DNA of 12,731 nucleotides from an uncultured Oscillospiraceae bacterium (GTDB lineage: Bacteria > Bacillota > Clostridia > Oscillospirales > Oscillospiraceae): the NCBI GenBank assembly GCA_948766235.1, contig CAQCFX010000012.1, positions 23,648 through 36,378 on the forward strand. Direction: 5' to 3'. Position 1 is the stretch's first letter; the number at the start of each line of letters is the position of its first letter. The notes beneath the pieces are model-generated. The model searched no databases. It saw nothing but the letters and a program-made list of their open reading frames with translations, and was not told the origin of the DNA. Of the stretch, positions 6,215 through 12,731 are shown piece after piece. A program made the translations under genes and the position numbers.

Positions 6215-8319
6215 GTTCCCACCGCCCTTCGCTCCGTGCGCATGGGCGCCTCAGCGACGATATTGCCAAGGGCCTGAATCTGCACGCTGTTCGTAATCTC
6301 ATTGAACGACAGCACGTAGACATTGGGATAAAATTGGGTAATCATCTTTCCGAAGTAGCCCCGAATCACCTGGCTGACCAGGATGACCGGCGTCTGGGCC
6401 AAGTCGCTGAACTTTTTCAGGTGCTCCGCCATTTGGGTGATAATGCTCTGCATCATCTCCGGCCCCATGGCCAGATAGACCCCCTGCTCGTTGCGGGTGA
6501 GGGAGGAAATAATCTTCTTCTCCACCTCAGCGTCCAGGGTGATGACCCGCAGCTGCCCATCCTCGCAGAAGCGCCTGGTGATGGTGCGCGCCAGAGCGCC
6601 GCGCACCTGCTCGGTGGTCATATCCAAATCCCGGCCCTGAGCCATGGCGTCGGCGGCGGTCTCCACAATGGTGGACAGATCCTTGATGGGCACGCCCTCC
6701 TGAAGGAGGTTGCGCAGCAGTTTTTCCAGCTTGGCGTAGGGGATAATGCTGGGCACGGCCTCCTCCACCAGCTCCGGGGAGCTCTGCTTCAGGTTCTCCA
6801 CCAAGCGGATGGTCTCGGAGCGGGTGAGCAGCTCATAGGCGTGCTTCTTCACCGTCTCCGCCAAATGGGTGAGCATGACCGACAGCGGGTCGATGACGTT
6901 ATAGCCGTAAATCTCCGCCAGCTCCTTGTTTTCCGGCAGAATCCACCGGGAGGGAATGCCGTAGGCCGGTTCGATGGTCTCAATGCCGTCGATTTCACCC
7001 AAGGGGTTGGGGGGTTCCAGCGCTAAGTAGTAATCCACCAGGATTTCTCCCTCGGCCACCACCTCGCCCTTAATGCGGATGGCGTACTGGTTGGTGCCCA
7101 GCGCGGAAGAGTCGTGCAGGCGGATGGAGGGAATCACAAAGCCCATGTCCTGGGCGTACTGCCGCCGGAAGATGACAATGCGGCTGATGAGCTTGCCGCC
7201 GTGGCTCTCGTCCACCAAGGGAATCAAGCTGTAGCCAAACTCCATCTCCACCGGCTCCACGCTCAGCAGGGAGTATACATTGTTGATGTCCTTGTAATAG
7301 TCGTTCTCGCTGGGCGCGGCCAGCTCGGGGGGAATCTCGGGGGCCTGGGTCTCCGCGGCCGCCTCCGCCCGCCGCTGGGCATCCATCTGACGCAGGAGCA
7401 GGAATCCGCCGCCCAGCAGGGCCGCGCCGCCGATGAACAGGGGAACGGTGGGCGTACCGGGGATAGCCGCCAGAATCACCAGGATGACGCCGGTGGTCAT
7501 GATGGCACGGGGCTGGGCCTTGAACTGGGACAGCACATCCAGGTTCAGGCTGCCGTCGGACACGGAACGGGTGACAATCATGCCCGTGGCGGTGGAAATC
7601 ATCAGGGACGGAATCTGGGACACCAGGCCGTCGCCGATGGTGAGGATGCCGTAGGTGCTCATGATCTCCATGATGTCGCCGCCGCCGTTCATGTAGCCGA
7701 TGGCAATGCCGCCCACCAGGTTGATGACGGTGATGATGATGGACATGGTGGAGTCGCCCTTGACAATCTTGGTGGCGCCGTCCATGGCGCCGTAGAAGTC
7801 GGCCTCCTTCTGAATCTTCTCCCGGCGCACCCGGGCCTGCTGCTCGTCGATGAGGCCGGAGGACAAATCCGCGTCAATGGCCATCTGCTTGCCGGGCATG
7901 GCGTCCAGGGTGAAGCGGGCCGCCACTTCGGACACGCGCTCGGCGCCTTTGGTGATGACGATGAGCTGCACCAGCACGATGATGAAGAAGATGACAAAGC
8001 CCACCACAAGGTTGCCGCCGGTGACCAGCTGTCCGAAGTTTCGGATGACCACGCCGGGGTCGCCGGTGGTGAGAATCATCCGGGTACTGGACACGTTCAT
8101 GCCCAGGCGGAACAGGGTGGTGATGAGCAGCAGCGAGGGGAAGATAGAGAACTCCAGCGCATCGGAGATGTTCATGGTAATCATGAGAATCATCACCGAC
8201 AGGCCGATGTTCACCACCAGCAGAATGTCCAGAATAGCGGGGTTCAGCGGGACAAACAGGAACATGACCACGACCACCACAAACAGCGCTATGGCATTGT
8301 CCAAAATGCGTTTGAGCAT
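6211..8319 (-). CDS. flhA: Flagellar export gate protein FlhA
   Basis: FlhA (702 aa, full length) is the large export-gate subunit that couples proton flow to secretion and docks chaperone-substrate complexes. The N-terminal ~310 residues are mostly hydrophobic helices. The family signature lies at 135-155 (RFTLDAMPGKQMAIDADL, then SSG), followed by conserved charged residues (RREKIQKEADFYGAMDGA). A charged, Ala/Pro-rich linker (~310-350) joins the cytosolic C-terminal domain, which ends near RTERRAVGT. ATG 8319 is preceded by AAGGAGG at 8331-8337, 11 bases upstream. The 113-bp gap before it contains two hairpins. In B. subtilis flhF and flhG follow flhA; here the sigma gene overlaps its stop instead. 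Confidence 0.98.
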   Translation of the reverse strand: MLKRILDNAIALFVVVVVMFLFVPLNPAILDILLVVNIGLSVMILMITMNISDALEFSIFPSLLLITTLFRLGMNVSSTRMILTTGDPGVVIRNFGQLVTGGNLVVGFVIFFIIVLVQLIVITKGAERVSEVAARFTLDAMPGKQMAIDADLSSGLIDEQQARVRREKIQKEADFYGAMDGATKIVKGDSTMSIIITVINLVGGIAIGYMNGGGDIMEIMSTYGILTIGDGLVSQIPSLMISTATGMIVTRSVSDGSLNLDVLSQFKAQPRAIMTTGVILVILAAIPGTPTVPLFIGGAALLGGGFLLLRQMDAQRRAEAAAETQAPEIPPELAAPSENDYYKDINNVYSLLSVEPVEMEFGYSLIPLVDESHGGKLISRIVIFRRQYAQDMGFVIPSIRLHDSSALGTNQYAIRIKGEVVAEGEILVDYYLALEPPNPLGEIDGIETIEPAYGIPSRWILPENKELAEIYGYNVIDPLSVMLTHLAETVKKHAYELLTRSETIRLVENLKQSSPELVEEAVPSIIPYAKLEKLLRNLLQEGVPIKDLSTIVETAADAMAQGRDLDMTTEQVRGALARTITRRFCEDGQLRVITLDAEVEKKIISSLTRNEQGVYLAMGPEMMQSIITQMAEHLKKFSDLAQTPVILVSQVIRGYFGKMITQFYPNVYVLSFNEITNSVQIQALGNIVAEAPMRTERRAVGT

Positions 8320-8352
8320 GGCGGGTCACACCTCCTTCGCCGGAGCATCGTC

Positions 8353-8422
8353 GGCACAAGCCTTGCCCACCGGCTCCGCTGTGCCTCCTCCCCCGGCAAA
8401 GCCTGAAGGGCGGCTTGCCGGG
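8353..8422. repeat. Two tandem imperfect hairpins in the flhB-flhA gap
   Basis: The first inverted repeat pairs GGCACA (8353-8358) with TGTGCC (8380-8385), and AGCC (8359-8362) with GGCT (8372-8375), leaving four unpaired bases on one side. The second pairs 8392-8403 with 8412-8422 (CCCGGCAA-A-GCC with GGCTTGCCGGG, one bulged A) around an 8-base loop. Neither is followed by a T run on the minus strand, so they are not ordinary terminators. They resemble dispersed GC-rich intergenic palindromes of gut clostridia. A role in mRNA processing or stability is also possible. Confidence 0.55.
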
Positions 8423-8432
8423 TCTCAAGAAC

Positions 8433-9503
8433 CTACTTTACAATCTGCTTCTTCTCGTTCAGCTTGAAGATATACACCAGCACCTCCGCCACCGGACCGT
8501 ACAGGTCGGGGGGGATGAACTGGTTCAGCTCTCCCTGGGCGTACAGCGCCCGGGCCAGCGGAACGTTTTCAATCACCGCGACTTTATTCGCCTCGGCAAT
8601 CTCCACAATGCGCATGGCAATGTTATCCTGGCCTTTGGCCAGCACGATGGGGGCGTCGTCCTGCTCCGGCTTATAACGCAGAGCCACGGCGAAGTGGGTG
8701 GGGTTACGGATGACTACGTCCGCGCCCGGCACCTGCTGCATCATGCGCTGCTGGGCCCTTCGGCGCTGAATCTCCTTAATCTTCCCCTTCACCTGGGGGT
8801 CGCCTTCCATCTGCTTATATTCTTCCTTAACCTCCTGCTTGGTCATCTTCATCTGCCGCTCATAATCCCACCACTGGTAAAAGAAGTCCATGGCGGCCAC
8901 CGCCACAAAGGCGATGCAGATGCGCAGCACCATCCCCCCCGCCATCTCCACCAGGTGGGCGACGGAGGCGGTCAGGTCGGTGTACAGATAGTTCGAGCTC
9001 TCCAGAAACATATCCCGGATGCTCAGAAAGACAATGAACAGAAGGAGAATAATCTTAATCAGGTTTTTCAGCGTCTCAATAATGCTTTTCAGGGAGAACA
9101 GCCGCTTAATGCCCTGAAGGGGGCTGAGGCGGCTGAATTTCGGTTTAATGGACTCGCCGCTGACCAGGAACCTGGTCTGGGCGAAGGTGGCGCCTACCGC
9201 GCACAGGATGGCCACCGCCACCACAGGCCCCACGGTTTTCGCAATTACCATGATGCCCTGGATGGCCAGCTCTCCCGACGTACTGCCCACCTCCCGGGGT
9301 TCCTCCCCCATGGTGGTCAGGCACAGCGCCATAAAACCGCCCAGCTGCTGGGTAAAGGCGCTGGTGAGCAGCCAGAGGGTGACGAAGGTGCCCAGCAGAC
9401 TGGCCACCGCCACCGCGTCCCGGCTCATAAAGACATTGCCCTTTTTTCGTTCGTCCCGTCGCTTTTTCGGTGTTGCTTTTTCTGTTTTATTGCCTTCGGC
9501 CAA
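8433..9503 (-). CDS. flhB: Flagellar export switch protein FlhB
   Basis: FlhB switches export from rod-hook to filament substrates and belongs to the export gate. The 356-aa product starts at TTG 9503 as M-AEGNKTEKATPKKRRDERKKG, the conserved basic N-terminus of the family. Membrane helices lie at ~31-50, ~80-108, ~146-163 and ~187-208. The cytosolic domain carries the autocleavage motif NPTH at 267-270. AAAGGGGGG at 9511-9519, seven bases upstream, supports the TTG. The frame stays open further upstream to 9623, but that part reads as a non-conserved Arg/Gly/Pro-rich stretch overlapping fliR and has no family similarity. It is the only gene here flanked on both sides by gaps over 90 bp. Confidence 0.96.
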   Translation of the reverse strand: MAEGNKTEKATPKKRRDERKKGNVFMSRDAVAVASLLGTFVTLWLLTSAFTQQLGGFMALCLTTMGEEPREVGSTSGELAIQGIMVIAKTVGPVVAVAILCAVGATFAQTRFLVSGESIKPKFSRLSPLQGIKRLFSLKSIIETLKNLIKIILLLFIVFLSIRDMFLESSNYLYTDLTASVAHLVEMAGGMVLRICIAFVAVAAMDFFYQWWDYERQMKMTKQEVKEEYKQMEGDPQVKGKIKEIQRRRAQQRMMQQVPGADVVIRNPTHFAVALRYKPEQDDAPIVLAKGQDNIAMRIVEIAEANKVAVIENVPLARALYAQGELNQFIPPDLYGPVAEVLVYIFKLNEKKQIVK

Positions 9504-9510
9504 CGTCCAT

Positions 9511-9519
9511 CCCCCCTTT
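9511..9519 (-). promoter_or_regulatory. Ribosome binding site deciding the TTG start of flhB
   Basis: AAAGGGGGG on the minus strand, 7 bases before TTG 9503. No in-frame ATG lies near the conserved FlhB N-terminus, and the ATG within GGATGG just downstream of it is out of frame. Confidence 0.65.
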
Positions 9520-9531
9520 GCGCCGATGGGT

Positions 9532-9603
9532 CCCCGCCCTTTCCCAAGCGGGGGGGGAGGGGAGACGAAGCGGAGCCTTACCGTCCGGCGGCCGCTATCC
9601 GCC
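9532..9603. repeat. GC-rich inverted repeats in the fliR-flhB gap
   Basis: In the 91-bp spacer CCCCGC (9532-9537) pairs with GCGGGG (9548-9553) around a 10-base loop. A second small pair, GGCGG (9587-9591) and CCGCC (9599-9603), brackets the fliR stop. A run of eight G (9550-9557) is included. No T run follows, so termination is unlikely. It may be a degraded dispersed repeat; I cannot confirm this without the genome. Confidence 0.4.
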
Positions 9604-10362
9604 GCCGAGGAGCAGAATCTCATGGAGGCTGTTCAGCATGGTGCGCTCCGCCTCGATGAGAAATTCACTGAAGGGAATCAACAGCACAAACAGCAGGGCC
9701 AAGCCCACAATCACCTTCAGCTCAATGTTAATGGCAAACACATTAATCTGGGGGATTACCTTCATCAGCACCCCCATGCCCACCTGGGCAATCAGCTCGG
9801 CGGCCAGAATGGGCATACACAGCTTTACGGCCAGCACGGTGCACTCTATGAACAGCTCCAGCATGAACTGGAACGCGGGCACCCCCACGGACACCGCCCC
9901 CAGGGGGACAATCTCCTCAGAAGTGAGGAAGATGCGTAGCATGGTGTAGTGCCCGCCCCCGGCGAAAAACAGCAGCGTCATGAGCACGTTGAGAATCTGC
10001 CCGCTGACGGACATACTGGCCGAGGTCCCCGGGTCATACATTTGGTTCATGGTCATACCCATCTGGGTGTCAATCATGGTGCCCCCCAGCTGAGGGATAT
10101 AGAAGAAAAAGCTCACCGCCATCCCCAGCAGGTAGCCCAGCCCCATCTCCAGCAGTATTCTCACCACCAACTCCGGGATGCTCCCGGGGACCGGTACCTG
10201 CTGGGTGGTCACGCCCATAACAAACCAGGACAGCACCAGCACCATGCCGCTGCGGAAAGCCGCGGGGATATTGGTGCGCCCCAGGATGGGATTAAAGAGG
10301 ATAAACCCGCTCACGCGGGCCATGATGTAGAGCAGCAGGGTCATTTCCGGCCAATCAAACAT
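9595..10362 (-). CDS. fliR: Flagellar export gate protein FliR
   Basis: FliR (255 aa) is a multi-pass membrane protein that, with FliP and FliQ, forms the export gate core. The start reads MFDWPEMTLLLYIMARVSGF, typical of the family. Several hydrophobic helices follow, with the conserved PILGRTNIPAAFRSG-like loop near residues 29-42. The C-terminus is LNSLHEILLLGGG. ATG 10362 is chosen for GGGAGGAG six bases upstream; a TTG at 10389 would start inside the end of fliQ. The fliQ stop lies 16 bp upstream. Confidence 0.95.
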   Translation of the reverse strand: MFDWPEMTLLLYIMARVSGFILFNPILGRTNIPAAFRSGMVLVLSWFVMGVTTQQVPVPGSIPELVVRILLEMGLGYLLGMAVSFFFYIPQLGGTMIDTQMGMTMNQMYDPGTSASMSVSGQILNVLMTLLFFAGGGHYTMLRIFLTSEEIVPLGAVSVGVPAFQFMLELFIECTVLAVKLCMPILAAELIAQVGMGVLMKVIPQINVFAINIELKVIVGLALLFVLLIPFSEFLIEAERTMLNSLHEILLLGGG

Positions 10363-10368
10363 GGGCTG

Positions 10369-10376
10369 CTCCTCCC
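10369..10376 (-). promoter_or_regulatory. Ribosome binding site of fliR
   Basis: GGGAGGAG on the minus strand, six bases before ATG 10362 and just after the fliQ stop. It fixes the fliR start against the longer TTG alternative. Confidence 0.75.
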
Positions 10377-10378
10377 GC

Positions 10379-10639
10379 TCAGCTGGCAATCAGCCGGAAA
10401 ATCTCATAGGTATAGTCCCTGAGCGTGTCCAGCATCCAACCGCCTCCCAGCAGCAGTACGCCCACCACCACAATCAGCTTGAGCACAAAGGAGATGGTCT
10501 GCTCATGAATCTGCGTGACCGCCTGGAAAATGGCCACCACCACGCCCACCACCATACTCAGCAGAAGCATGGGGCTTGCCAGCCTAATGGCAATGCCCAC
10601 CGCATCCCGCACCAAGTCCATTGCTTGCGTGGTATCCAT
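10379..10639 (-). CDS. fliQ: Flagellar export gate protein FliQ
   Basis: FliQ is a small two-helix membrane subunit of the export gate. At 86 aa it has the expected length. Hydrophobic helices lie at ~14-40 and ~51-68, separated by the conserved AVTQIHEQTISFVLKL segment. AAAGGAG lies five bases before ATG 10639. It follows fliP by 24 bp and precedes fliR, the near-universal P-Q-R order. Confidence 0.97.
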   Translation of the reverse strand: MDTTQAMDLVRDAVGIAIRLASPMLLLSMVVGVVVAIFQAVTQIHEQTISFVLKLIVVVGVLLLGGGWMLDTLRDYTYEIFRLIAS

Positions 10640-10663
10640 GGCGTCTCCTTTCTGGGGCGGTTA

Positions 10664-11332
10664 TCAGGATACTCCCTGAATCAAGCTGGAGAACATCAGC
10701 TCCCAGCCATTGACCGACACAAACAGCAGCAGCTTAAAGGGAGTGGAAATCATGGCCGGAGGCAGCATAATCATGCCCATGGACATCAGCGTGGAGGATA
10801 CCACCACGTCGATGAGCAGGAAGGGAATGTAGAGCAAGAAGCCGTTGAAGAAGGCCCGCTCCAGCTCCTGGGTCATAAAGGCGGGCACAATAAGGCGCAG
10901 GGGAAGCTCCAGCGCTTGGGTCCCATCCGCAGGCACGTCCACGTGAGCCAGCTCACAGTACATCTCCAGTGTGTCCCACTTGACGTTGTCCAGCATGAAC
11001 TCCTTGAGTGGAACGGACGCCCGGTCAATGAACTCCTCCTGCGTAATCTCCTCGTTGGTGTACGGCTCCCACGCCTCCTCCCCAATCCGGGTCAGCACCG
11101 GGTTCATGGTAATCAGCGTGAGGAAAATGGCGATGCCCACCAGCACCACGTTGGGCGGGCTCTGCTGAGTGCCCATGGCGGTGCGCAGAAAGGACAGGGA
11201 GATGATATACCGCGTGAACGAGGTCATCATCACCAGCAGGGAGGGCAGCAGGGAAATCATGGTGGTGAGGAACAGCACTTCCAGCGTCTGCACGCTGTCG
11301 CCGTTGATGTTAATCAGGCTGTCGCTCGGCAT
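10664..11332 (-). CDS. fliP: Flagellar export gate protein FliP
   Basis: FliP (222 aa) is the main ring-forming subunit of the export gate. The family signatures are evident: TSFTRYIISLSFLRTAMGTQ followed by the SPPN loop, IVPAFMTQELERAF in the second half, and a C-terminal SMGMIMLPPAMISTPFK segment. Start ATG 11332 is chosen over a longer frame beginning at 11401, because AGGTGAGG lies five bases upstream and the longer frame would overlap fliO by 62 bp. The product then matches the length of B. subtilis FliP, which lacks the cleavable signal peptide of proteobacterial FliP. The fliO stop (TGA) lies inside the ribosome site, so the two are probably coupled. Confidence 0.96.
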   Translation of the reverse strand: MPSDSLININGDSVQTLEVLFLTTMISLLPSLLVMMTSFTRYIISLSFLRTAMGTQQSPPNVVLVGIAIFLTLITMNPVLTRIGEEAWEPYTNEEITQEEFIDRASVPLKEFMLDNVKWDTLEMYCELAHVDVPADGTQALELPLRLIVPAFMTQELERAFFNGFLLYIPFLLIDVVVSSTLMSMGMIMLPPAMISTPFKLLLFVSVNGWELMFSSLIQGVS

Positions 11333-11339
11333 ACCATCC

Positions 11340-11744
11340 TCACCTCGGCTTTCTTTGCTTGAGTACAGTGCGCAGCGCCTCGCCAAAGCTGGGCGGCGCA
11401 CTCTGGCCGGGGTCCGGCGCAGTCAGGGCCTGGGCCTCCTCGGCCGTCAGCTCCGCCAGCAGGGAAACCCCCGACGCAGCCACGCCCAGCAGGAGATACC
11501 GCTCCCCCGCCCTCACCAGGGCCACGCTCTGCTCCCGCCCCAGGGACAGGCGGGTGAGCACCTTGAACTTATCCGCTCCGCCGGACAGGCCCATCATTCC
11601 GCCGCCCCGGCCCGCCACGTATTTCGTGAACAGATAGGCCAGCGCGATGACGGCCACCACGCACACCAGCATCCACAGCAGTGTGAGAATGTTGTCCAGC
11701 CCGCCGTTTTGAACCAGCGCCGCAGGGAATTTGCGCAAAGGCAT
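11340..11744 (-). CDS. fliO: Flagellar biosynthesis protein FliO (FliZ of Bacillus)
   Basis: FliO assists assembly of the FliP ring. The 134-aa protein has one membrane helix (~19-41, TLLWMLVCVVAVIALAYLF). A small cytoplasmic domain follows, with the family pattern KVLTRLSLGREQSVALVRAGERYLLLGV, and then a hydrophilic tail. B. subtilis FliZ (the FliO equivalent) is longer and starts with a signal-peptide-like region that is absent here. Position between cheY and fliP matches. ATG 11744 is five bases after the cheY stop and has no clear ribosome site; coupling to cheY is likely. Confidence 0.88.
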   Translation of the reverse strand: MPLRKFPAALVQNGGLDNILTLLWMLVCVVAVIALAYLFTKYVAGRGGGMMGLSGGADKFKVLTRLSLGREQSVALVRAGERYLLLGVAASGVSLLAELTAEEAQALTAPDPGQSAPPSFGEALRTVLKQRKPR

Positions 11745-11749
11745 TTGAA

Positions 11750-12118
11750 TCAGGGCGCGCCCAGAATGGAGGTAACGGTTTTCAGCACACGGTCGGGCTT
11801 AAAGGGCTTGACGATAAAGTCCTTGGCGCCGGAACGCACCGCGTCCATTACCATGCTCTCCTGGCCCATGGCGGAGCACATGACCACGTTGGCGCTGCCG
11901 TCCTTGGCGCGGATGGCCTTCAGGGCCTCCAAGCCGTCCATGTTGGGCATGGTGATGTCCATCACCACCAGGTCGGGGCCAATCTCGCTGAATTTCTCCA
12001 CCGCGTCGGCACCGTCCACCGCTTCAAACACCTCGGTGTAGCCGTTCTTGGTCAGAGTGTCCTTAATCATCTTGCGCATGAAAGCAGCGTCATCCACTAA
12101 CAGAATTTTCTTAGCCAT
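11750..12118 (-). CDS. cheY: Chemotaxis response regulator CheY
   Basis: This 122-aa single-domain receiver carries the full active site: D9/D10, phospho-acceptor D54 (VVMDITMPNMDG), S82 and K104 (VKPFKP). CheY-P binds the flagellar switch and changes rotation. Its place between the fliY-type gene and fliO is the Gram-positive arrangement. I start it at ATG 12118 because AAAAAGGA lies ~11 bases upstream; the in-frame ATG at 12130 overlaps that site. FliY and CheC, both encoded nearby, are expected to dephosphorylate it. Confidence 0.95.
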   Translation of the reverse strand: MAKKILLVDDAAFMRKMIKDTLTKNGYTEVFEAVDGADAVEKFSEIGPDLVVMDITMPNMDGLEALKAIRAKDGSANVVMCSAMGQESMVMDAVRSGAKDFIVKPFKPDRVLKTVTSILGAP

Positions 12119-12155
12119 GGTAGTATCCATCCTTTTTCAATTTATGTTGTGTACC

Positions 12156-12169
12156 CCGCTATACAGCGG
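12156..12169. other. Small hairpin between fliY and cheY
   Basis: CCGCT (12156-12160) pairs with AGCGG (12165-12169) around ATAC, in the 65-bp gap before cheY. No T run follows on the minus strand. It could mark an mRNA processing point or be chance. Confidence 0.3.
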
Positions 12170-12183
12170 CGCAGGGGCTGCTC

Positions 12184-12731
12184 TTATTTTTTTGTCGCCA
12201 GCATCTCAATGGCCGGGGTCTGTACAATCTCGGTGATTCGCACGCCGAAGTTGTCCTCAATGACCACAACCTCGCCCCGGGCAATGCACTTGCCGTTGAC
12301 AAACAAATCCACCTGGTCGCCGGCCAGCTTATCCAGCACCACCAGCGAACCCTTGGCAAATTCCAGAATATCCTGCACCTTCCGGCGCGCCCGGCCAATC
12401 TCCACCGTCACCTGGAGCGGCACTTCCATAATCAGATCCAGGTTCTGGGCCTGTTCCTTGCTCAGCCGGTCCGCCGCGTCCATTTCCTCCATCGGCACCG
12501 GCTTGGTGGAAATGACCTTGGGCTCAGGCGCAGCGCGCTGGGGCTGCTCCTGCTGGGGCGGATAGGGGTATGGATAGGGCGGATAGTACATCGGCGGATA
12601 GCCCATATATCCCCCCTGCATCATCCCGTCCGGCCCAGACATAGGATAGGCGGGCATCTGTCCCTGCTGGCCCATCTGGGCCGCGGGAGCGCCCTGGGCC
12701 GGCGCGGGGCCGGGCTGTGGGGCCGCCTGCG
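12184..12731 (-). CDS. fliY: Flagellar switch protein FliY/FliN, 5' end outside the window
   Basis: This is the C-terminal part of a motor switch protein. The last ~85 residues form a SpoA (FliN C-terminal) domain: LDLIMEVPLQVTVEIGR, LDKLAGDQVDLFVNG, and ARGEVVVIEDNFGVRI. SpoA domains build the cytoplasmic ring that binds CheY-P and receives export cargo. Before it lies a long low-complexity linker: Gln/Ala/Pro-rich at the edge, then Met/Gly/Tyr/Pro-rich with a YPPYPYPYPP run, then acidic. The frame is open to the edge, so the ATG at 12675 is probably internal. In Firmicutes the gene before cheY is usually fliY, which has CheC-like phosphatase domains ahead of such a linker; a linker-bearing FliN cannot be excluded. 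Confidence 0.9.
   Translation of the reverse strand, partial: QAAPQPGPAPAQGAPAAQMGQQGQMPAYPMSGPDGMMQGGYMGYPPMYYPPYPYPYPPQQEQPQRAAPEPKVISTKPVPMEEMDAADRLSKEQAQNLDLIMEVPLQVTVEIGRARRKVQDILEFAKGSLVVLDKLAGDQVDLFVNGKCIARGEVVVIEDNFGVRITEIVQTPAIEMLATKK

Noticed and set aside
7114..8406. Long plus-strand open frame (430 codons) opposite flhA
   Set aside because: It is antisense to the strongly conserved FlhA. Its translation is His/Gln/Gly/Asp-rich without domain features, a usual artefact of GC-rich codon use.
8353..8422. Hairpins between flhB and flhA as a rho-independent terminator
   Set aside because: No T run follows on the minus strand, and the downstream flhA belongs to the same functional unit.
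9504..9623. Extended FlhB N-terminus from 9623
   Set aside because: The extra 40 residues are not FlhB-like and overlap fliR; TTG 9503 with its ribosome site begins exactly at the conserved N-terminus.
8415..9659. Plus-strand open frame (414 codons) opposite flhB
   Set aside because: Antisense to a clear FlhB with NPTH motif; composition is His/Leu/Gln-rich and low complexity, with no recognisable fold.
10361..11362. Plus-strand open frame (333 codons) opposite fliQ and fliP
   Set aside because: His/Gln-rich antisense translation over conserved export-gate genes.
11333..11401. Extended FliP N-terminus from 11401
   Set aside because: It would overlap fliO by 62 bp and adds an Arg-rich stretch without a signal peptide; ATG 11332 has a good ribosome site and gives the usual Gram-positive length.

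Overview
The window is about 12.7 kb of GC-rich DNA (my estimate is close to 60 % G+C) from a flagellated Clostridia-type Firmicute. The gene order resembles the Bacillus/Clostridium fla/che operon: fliY, cheY, fliO, fliP, fliQ, fliR, flhB, flhA, then a motility sigma factor. FlhB, FlhA, CheC, CheD and CheV are all of the Gram-positive kind. High G+C with this operon fits motile Oscillospiraceae-like gut clostridia, but that placement is inference; no ribosomal RNA or other marker is present.

Almost everything lies on the minus strand, so transcription runs from high to low coordinates. In that order the genes are: the C-terminal part of the switch protein FliY/FliN (cut by the right edge), CheY, the export gate FliO-FliP-FliQ-FliR-FlhB-FlhA, the sigma-28 factor FliA/SigD, two FlgF/FlgG-family rod proteins, CheC, CheD, CheV, and last an EAL-HDOD protein. 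Most junctions overlap or are shorter than 35 bp, as in one polycistronic unit. The exceptions are the gaps on either side of flhB (91 and 113 bp), which hold GC-rich hairpins, and the 65-bp gap before cheY.

The only plus-strand gene is at the left edge: the end of a ComFB-domain protein with a Pro/Glu-rich N-terminal stretch. It converges on the flagellar operon. A 19-bp perfect inverted repeat flanked by A and T runs separates the two and looks like a bidirectional terminator.

Functionally, FliO/P/Q/R with FlhA/FlhB form the flagellar type III export gate and FliA switches on late genes. The two rod proteins belong to the axial structure. CheY-P signals to the switch, FliY and CheC can remove CheY phosphate, CheD deamidates receptors, and CheV is a phosphorylatable coupling protein. 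No cheA, cheB, cheR or cheW and no flhF/flhG lie where B. subtilis has several of them. The most interesting points are a CheC with a degenerate first active site, an EAL domain without its catalytic residues at the operon end, the ComFB-domain neighbour, and the hairpin-bearing spacers flanking flhB. I see no clearly unknown multi-gene system here. All other long open frames are antisense shadows.
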